A stretch of DNA of 64,000 nt from Oceanospirillum sp048268485. GTDB lineage: Bacteria; Pseudomonadota; Gammaproteobacteria; Pseudomonadales; Halomonadaceae. The notes beneath the pieces were generated by a model. That model saw nothing but the letters and a program-made list of their open reading frames with translations. It did not search any database and had not been told where the DNA came from. Made by a program: the position numbers and the translations under genes. The stretch is from contig JBLWVL010000001.1 of assembly GCA_048268485.1 (NCBI GenBank), forward strand, positions 1 through 64,000. The letters run 5' to 3'. This document shows, in pieces, positions 59,274 to 64,000 of the stretch (its first letter is position 1; each line of letters begins with the position of its first letter).

Positions 59274-59927
59274 ATGGACAATAACACACAGCAAGTTGCA
59301 GGTTTACCACGATTAAATGAGCCAGCTCCTGCGTTTAGTGCGCCAACCACTGATGGTGTAAAAACGCTGGAAGATTATAAAGGGAAATGGTTAGTGCTCT
59401 TTTCCCACCCAGCAGACTTTACACCGGTATGTACCACTGAATTTATGGCGTTCGCCAAATTAGCACCTGAGTTTAATAAGCGAAACTGTGAACTGCTTGG
59501 GCTTTCAATTGATAGCCATCACTCACACATAGCCTGGATGCGCAATATTAAAGAAAAATTTGGTGTTGAGATCCCATTCCCGATCATCGCGGATCTGAAA
59601 ATGGATGTTGCCCGAGCGTATGGCATGATACATCCAGGGGCTGCTGATACATCTGCGGTTCGGGCAACCTTCCTGATTGACCCAGAGGGTATATTGCGCG
59701 CTATGGTTTACTACCCAATGAGCAATGGTCGTTCAATTCCTGAGTTCCTGAGAATGCTGGATGCAATGCAAACCAGTGATGAGCATCAGGTTGCAACGCC
59801 GGAAGGTTGGCAGCCAGGTGATAAGGTGATTGTGCCGCCGTCAGCAACAGCTGAAGGTGCTGATGAACGCATGAACTCCGGTGATTACGAGTGTGTAGAC
59901 TTCTACTTCTGTACTAAAACGCTGTAG
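59274..59927 (+). CDS. Peroxiredoxin (Prx6/1-Cys type)
   Basis: The 217-aa protein has the peroxidatic motif HPADFTPVCTTEF (45-57, Cys53), and the C-terminal extension typical of Prx6-like enzymes. It reduces peroxides. The extra cysteines near the C-terminus (ECVDFYFC) may act in resolution. GGAG precedes the ATG. Confidence 0.95.
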   Translation: MDNNTQQVAGLPRLNEPAPAFSAPTTDGVKTLEDYKGKWLVLFSHPADFTPVCTTEFMAFAKLAPEFNKRNCELLGLSIDSHHSHIAWMRNIKEKFGVEIPFPIIADLKMDVARAYGMIHPGAADTSAVRATFLIDPEGILRAMVYYPMSNGRSIPEFLRMLDAMQTSDEHQVATPEGWQPGDKVIVPPSATAEGADERMNSGDYECVDFYFCTKTL

Positions 59928-60101
59928 TTGACCTGCTAGTCTACAACCCGCAATACTATTTAAGTGAGTCACCCAGAGTTTACGGTTTTTCAGTATTTCT
60001 GTGGTGATTCACAGTATCGAATCCAGCTTTTCTTTGATCCTACCGCTTTCATTTATTTACTTTAATTTCAGTATCCCATATAAATTAATAAATTTTATAT
60101 T

Positions 60102-60875
60102 CTATTTTTTATCGAGTAATGCATTGGCCAATTCGATAAAGCCTAAACCGCCATTTTGTTGAGTAATATAGTCGGGCTTATGACTCAATGTTGGCAAAAA
60201 TCTTTGCACGTTCGCCACACCTACCGATAACGGAATGGCTTCAAACATGGCCTCATCATTCGTGGAGTCTCCGATAAATACGCATTCGTCTAAAGCAATT
60301 TTCTGAGTTTTAAGCCATGCTAGAGCACCGCTGGCTTTATTGTAATCACCGATCCAAGTGTTGATATGAATAGAGCTAAGCTTGGCATTAACCCCTTGAG
60401 ACTTCAGCCATTCGGTTGCTTGTTTGGCTCTGAAAAAATCGACCTTTACTGCCTGTCCGATATCCAACGCTACATCGCTAATGCGAAAGCTTTGATCTTG
60501 GGTAAAGCCGATATCTGGAAAAATTGTTTTCAGTTTTTTCGCTAACTCTTTAAGTTTATAGAGATCCTGGTCAACATGCTCTGCGACCTTTAAATAGTGA
60601 ATGATAGTGTGCCCGCCCTCAGCTTGTTCCATATAAAACGCGCCATTTTCTCCGACAATATATTTAATGGGCAAGGTTTTTAATAAGCAATCACACCAAC
60701 CTGCACTTGCGCCTGTGACGGGTACGACTAAGATGCCGGCGGCTCTTAGCTGATGTATGGCTTGTGTTGTCTCGAATGGTATTTCGCCGTTGAAGGTAAG
60801 GGTGTCATCCACATCGGTAAATAGGACACGGGTTTTCTGGCTGAGGTGACTTGGTAATTGTTCAGGCATGGTCAT
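60102..60875 (-). CDS. HAD-IIB family hydrolase (sugar-phosphatase-like)
   Basis: The 257-aa protein has HAD motif I FTDVDDTLTFNG, motif II VVPVTGAS, a cap domain and motif III/IV VFIGDSTNDEAMF. Its closest recognisable relatives are mannosyl-3-phosphoglycerate and sucrose/trehalose-phosphate phosphatases. It is the last gene of the ABC transport operon and probably dephosphorylates the imported or modified substrate; this is inference. Confidence 0.85.
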   Translation of the reverse strand: MTMPEQLPSHLSQKTRVLFTDVDDTLTFNGEIPFETTQAIHQLRAAGILVVPVTGASAGWCDCLLKTLPIKYIVGENGAFYMEQAEGGHTIIHYLKVAEHVDQDLYKLKELAKKLKTIFPDIGFTQDQSFRISDVALDIGQAVKVDFFRAKQATEWLKSQGVNAKLSSIHINTWIGDYNKASGALAWLKTQKIALDECVFIGDSTNDEAMFEAIPLSVGVANVQRFLPTLSHKPDYITQQNGGLGFIELANALLDKK

Positions 60876-60881
60876 AAGTAA

Positions 60882-61721
60882 TTAGTCTTTTAAAGTAAGG
60901 CAGATAGGTTGATGGTCCGAAGCTATGGTGTCGGTGTTCACTTCAAACGTGTCGATAAGATTTTGTAAAGTAGAGCTACAAAGGAAGTAATCCCGAGTAT
61001 GCGGGCCTTCAGGCCAAAGCGCTTGGTCGTGAACACCACAGGTTGGCTGGCGTGTTTTGTTGGTAGAAAGTGTGGCGCAATCAAGCCAGCCATCGGTTTG
61101 AGTAAGCTGCAGATAAGAGGAGCTGTCGAGAGCGACATTTAAGTCACCGCACAGCAACACATGATGGCCTTTTTCTGCACTGTGGTAGGCATCTTGATCG
61201 AAAATTGCTGGGTTAGGCGTCAGCAAGGGCGATGCATGACTAAGCGTCTGGGATTTTAAATTTGCCAAATAACCTAACTGCTGCTGGGACTCCAGGGTGG
61301 AATGATAAGCGAGGTGGGTACTGAGCAAGGTTATGCTTGAGTCATGATAGCGAATTACAGTCTCCACTAAAGTTCTGGGAATCTGTATCGCTGGTCGTAC
61401 ACAGGGCATCGGTAGCTGGTGGCTACGCTGATCTAACAAGGTGCCATGTTTTACCAAGGTAAGATTGCCAAACTCCTGTCGTCTTTGAGCATCCAAAGGG
61501 CGGCTAAAGCCCGGAGCCCATGCGCTGTGGTAGTCGGCAAAAGCCTCTTCAAATATTTTTTTCTGATCGTTGTTACTATAAGGCTCAATGTAGCGTGCTA
61601 CTTCTTGCAGGCAGATAGCGTCAAGCTCTCCAAAAGCTTTAATATCCCTGATAATTCGTTCGCTATCAAAGACATCATCACACCCCTTAGTCGATTGAAT
61701 GTTCCAACTGAGTATCCGCAT
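60882..61721 (-). CDS. Endonuclease/exonuclease/phosphatase (EEP)-family protein
   Basis: The 279-aa protein has the EEP signatures MRILSWNIQSTKGCDD, ICLQEVARY (metal-binding Glu), HVLLCGDLNVALDSS and the final ASDHQPICLTL. EEP members are nucleases or phospho-ester hydrolases. It is translated after the permease gene (TAATG overlap) and lies 6 bp before the HAD gene, which argues for a phosphoesterase role in substrate processing. Confidence 0.88.
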   Translation of the reverse strand: MRILSWNIQSTKGCDDVFDSERIIRDIKAFGELDAICLQEVARYIEPYSNNDQKKIFEEAFADYHSAWAPGFSRPLDAQRRQEFGNLTLVKHGTLLDQRSHQLPMPCVRPAIQIPRTLVETVIRYHDSSITLLSTHLAYHSTLESQQQLGYLANLKSQTLSHASPLLTPNPAIFDQDAYHSAEKGHHVLLCGDLNVALDSSSYLQLTQTDGWLDCATLSTNKTRQPTCGVHDQALWPEGPHTRDYFLCSSTLQNLIDTFEVNTDTIASDHQPICLTLKD

Positions 61722-62530
61722 TATTTAATTCCGGCATGCATAAATGATTGGATAAATTGGCGCTGAAAAAGAATAAATACCACCAGTAAAGGCCCGATAG
61801 AGATCAAGGTCCCAGCGCAGATTACGCCCCAGTCCACACCTGATTCCGGCGCACCAAAAATGGATAAGCCAACGGTTAATGGGCGGCTGTTTTCTGTATT
61901 GGTCGCCACCAGAGGCCAAAGAAAATTATTCCAGTGGGTACTGATCGACACTAAGGCGTAGGCCACATAAGTAGGCTTGGCGAGAGGTACATAAACCTTC
62001 CAAATGATTTGTAAAAGGTTGCAACCTTCGAGCTTGGCGGCATTTTCTAAATCCATCGGCACGCTCTTAAAGCTTTGGCGCAACAGAAAAATGCCAAAGG
62101 CACTGGCCATGTAAGGAATAGCTACTGCAAAGTAGGTATCAATAAGGCGTAACTGTGCGAGAGTTTGATAGTTTTCTACAATGAGTATTTCCGGTGTCAC
62201 CATGAGCTGCATGATGATTAAACTAAAGATCAATGCACGGCCACGAAACTCAATACGTGCTAAAGCATAGGCCGCTAACGTACACACGATTAATTGTCCT
62301 ATTAGGGTCAATAGGCTGATAGCAAAGGTATTGAGCATGTAACGCACGAAAGGTGCTTGGTCCCAGGCTTTAATAAAGTTGTTGATTTCCAATGGCGCAA
62401 AAAGCTGGAAGCTGGTGGCATATTCTGCGCTGTGAAACGCCGCCCAAAAGGCATACAGCAAAGGAAATACCCATAGCAGGGCGAAGACCCAAGCGACAAC
62501 AGAAGAGCAGGAGGTGAATAATTTATTCAT
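61721..62530 (-). CDS. ABC transporter permease, UgpE/MalG-like
   Basis: The 269-aa permease has six predicted helices and the EAA loop NAAKLEGCNLLQIIWKVYVPLAKP. Its type fits carbohydrate and glycerol-3-phosphate uptake systems (CUT1). It starts 23 bp after the partner permease and overlaps the EEP gene by 1 bp. Confidence 0.92.
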   Translation of the reverse strand: MNKLFTSCSSVVAWVFALLWVFPLLYAFWAAFHSAEYATSFQLFAPLEINNFIKAWDQAPFVRYMLNTFAISLLTLIGQLIVCTLAAYALARIEFRGRALIFSLIIMQLMVTPEILIVENYQTLAQLRLIDTYFAVAIPYMASAFGIFLLRQSFKSVPMDLENAAKLEGCNLLQIIWKVYVPLAKPTYVAYALVSISTHWNNFLWPLVATNTENSRPLTVGLSIFGAPESGVDWGVICAGTLISIGPLLVVFILFQRQFIQSFMHAGIK

Positions 62531-62553
62531 GACGGGGCTCTACGGTTAGGGAA

Positions 62554-63417
62554 TTAATAGTGAACACGGCGTTCAATAATTCCGAATTGAATTAACGCCA
62601 TAACGATTAATACCAACAGCAATATGACGGTAAGCGCCGAAGCATAAGCGGTATCGAAAAATGCAAACGAGTTCTCGTATATGTAATAAAGTAATAAGTT
62701 AGTTGCATTGTTTGGCCCGCCTTTGGTCAAGATAAAAAGGTGGTCAATCAACTTAAACGCATTTAATAAAGCGTTTACAAATACAAATAAAGTCGTCGGC
62801 ATCAACAATGGAAAAGTAATACGTTTAAACGTGTACCATACAGAGGCATTTTCTGTTTTAGCGGCTTTATATAAATCAGGTGAAATGGTTTGTAATGCCG
62901 CCAGATAAAAAATCATAAAGAAGCCAGCTTCTTTCCAGATGGTCATGGCCATCAGGCTGTATAGGGCTGTGTCTGGGTCCCCTAACCAGTTGATTCCTGC
63001 TCCGCCAAAACTTTCGAGTATGCTGTTAAATAAGCCAATTTCCGGGCTGTAAAACAGTAACCAAATATTCGCTACAGAAATCATTGGTAACATGGTTGGA
63101 GTGAAGAAAGAAAGGCGTAGAAAACTTTGCCCTGCAATCTTGCTGTTCACCCATAGAGCCATAACTAACGCCAGCACGATTGAGGCAGGGACGGTCACTA
63201 AGGCATAGAGCAGGTTGTTTTTCAGAACTTTCCAGAAAACAGTGTCCTCCATTAAACGGGCATAGTTCTCATCGCTAAAATAGTCACCCATTTGTACGCC
63301 AAAGCCGAAAAAACTGCGCCATACCGTATTCCCAATAGGGAAATAGGTAAAAGCGATCAGAAGTATTAGGGCGGGTGCCAATAGTAACCAAGCTTGGGCT
63401 TTGTAGGTTTTAAACAT
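62554..63417 (-). CDS. ABC transporter permease, UgpA/MalF-like
   Basis: The 287-aa permease has an N-terminal helix (WLLLAPALILLIAFTYFPIG), further membrane helices, and an EAA-type loop DLYKAAKTENASVWYTFKRITFPLLMP. It pairs with the UgpE-like permease. A 52-bp gap separates it from the binding protein. Confidence 0.92.
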   Translation of the reverse strand: MFKTYKAQAWLLLAPALILLIAFTYFPIGNTVWRSFFGFGVQMGDYFSDENYARLMEDTVFWKVLKNNLLYALVTVPASIVLALVMALWVNSKIAGQSFLRLSFFTPTMLPMISVANIWLLFYSPEIGLFNSILESFGGAGINWLGDPDTALYSLMAMTIWKEAGFFMIFYLAALQTISPDLYKAAKTENASVWYTFKRITFPLLMPTTLFVFVNALLNAFKLIDHLFILTKGGPNNATNLLLYYIYENSFAFFDTAYASALTVILLLVLIVMALIQFGIIERRVHY

Positions 63418-63469
63418 ACTTTATCTCAGTGCGAGGCCAATAAAGGCCCCGCTGTATTCAAGGGGAAAA

Positions 63470-64000
63470 TTAACGGTAACGCGACAGAATACGTTCTGCT
63501 TGTTTCTGGGCAGACGTTAACGCCTGCTCAGCACTTTTTTGGCCGTTTAGTACCGCTTGAATAGCATCATCCAGCAGTTTGCGCACGCGACCCGATTGGT
63601 GGGTAGATAGCTCAGCTGTTGCAAATTTAAGCTGATCACGCGCCACTGCTGCAGGTGGGAAGCTGCTTACATACTCTTTTAGCTCTGGCGTTTGATAAGC
63701 CGCTGGGCTGATGCCCATGTAGCCAGTTTGAATGCTCCATTTTGCGGCTTGCTCTGGTGATGTCATGAACTTCACTAGCTCTAAAGCTGCGTGTTTCTCC
63801 TCTGTGGTGGCATTTTTGAAGAGGTAGAAGTTACCGCCCCCCGTTGGTGAGCCACGCTCGATATCGGCAGGCAACATCGCCACACCGAAATCAAACTTCG
63901 CTGCGTTCTTAACGGCTGTTAGATTGCCTGTTGAATGCCACATCATGGCCGTTTTTTCTTCTAGGAAGTTTTGGCGTAAAGTGCCCCATTCAATAGTACC
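63470..64000 (-). CDS. ABC transporter substrate-binding protein (partial, C-terminal part)
   Basis: The frame stays open to the window edge, so the N-terminal part is missing. The visible 176 residues contain FLEEKTAMMWHSTGNLT, FDFGVAMLPADIERGSPTGGGNFYLFKN and AALELVKFMTSPEQAAKWSI, a pattern of UgpB-like family 1 extracytoplasmic binding proteins. It delivers the substrate (possibly glycerol-3-phosphate-type or sugar-derived) to the two permeases. No ATPase is in the window; it may lie beyond the edge or be shared. Confidence 0.9.
   Translation of the reverse strand, partial: GTIEWGTLRQNFLEEKTAMMWHSTGNLTAVKNAAKFDFGVAMLPADIERGSPTGGGNFYLFKNATTEEKHAALELVKFMTSPEQAAKWSIQTGYMGISPAAYQTPELKEYVSSFPPAAVARDQLKFATAELSTHQSGRVRKLLDDAIQAVLNGQKSAEQALTSAQKQAERILSRYR

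Overview
The window comes from a gammaproteobacterial chromosome and most resembles the marine Oceanospirillales/Pseudomonas-like group. The reasons are the conserved order lolB-ispE-tRNA(Gln)-prs-rplY-pth-ychF, the Lrp and BamC families, the Pseudomonas-style two-subunit arginine succinyltransferase (AruF/AruG type), CcoG, and a phoH-ybeY-corC-lnt block. The assignment is by gene order and protein resemblance only; no search was possible.

Layout. 1-8393: a type I-C CRISPR-Cas locus read leftwards (cas3, cas5, cas8c, cas7, cas4, cas1, cas2, leader, array); the array runs off the left edge. 8545-9206: a MazEF-type toxin-antitoxin pair with a palindromic operator. 9408-18774: arginine succinyltransferase (AST) catabolism genes (M20 deacylase, aruF-like, aruG-like, astD, astB), a RelBE pair, an FKBP isomerase, an AsnC/Lrp regulator and a third, orphan AstA paralogue. 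18986-21770: dapA, bamC and an MBL-fold hydrolase. 22269-34441: ccoG, lnt, corC, ybeY, phoH, miaB, tpm, prc, apeB. 34669-41405: four tRNA genes (Asn, Met, Met, Gln), an adenylate cyclase with CHASE2 domain, ychF, pth, rplY, prs. 41419-51762: ispE, lolB, a TPR lipoprotein, a large GGDEF sensor, hemA, prfA, prmC. 52082-59927: lrp, moeB-like, a MocR/LysE divergent pair, a tag-like glycosylase, an RNA m5C methyltransferase, cytochrome c peroxidase, peroxiredoxin. 60102-64000: an ABC importer operon with two associated phosphatase-type genes, running off the right edge.

Main discovery candidate. The 330 bp between cas3 and cas5 look like a CRISPR-embedded, Cascade-controlled module of the CreTA/CreR kind. 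On the cas strand it has, in order: a site with a type I-C TTC PAM followed by a 14-nt protospacer (6092-6108, overlapping the cas3 stop); a sigma70-like promoter (6062-6090) abutting the PAM; a 62-codon ORF with a clear Shine-Dalgarno and one hydrophobic segment (5846-6034); a degenerate copy of the CRISPR repeat matching its 3' half in 16 of 18 bases (5842-5859), which also supplies the ORF stop codon; a pseudo-spacer whose first 14 nt are identical to the protospacer; and a terminator-like hairpin (5803-5822). The simplest reading is that Cascade loaded with this crRNA-like RNA represses the small ORF, and perhaps also the downstream cas genes. This is inferred from sequence only.

Secondary points of interest are an AST operon that seems to use an M20 enzyme in place of AstE and carries an extra AstA under a divergent Lrp regulator, a candidate minus-strand small RNA upstream of ccoG, a terminator/attenuator structure in the apeB leader, duplicated tRNA-Met genes with copied terminators, and an uptake operon pairing an ABC importer with two phosphatase-family proteins.
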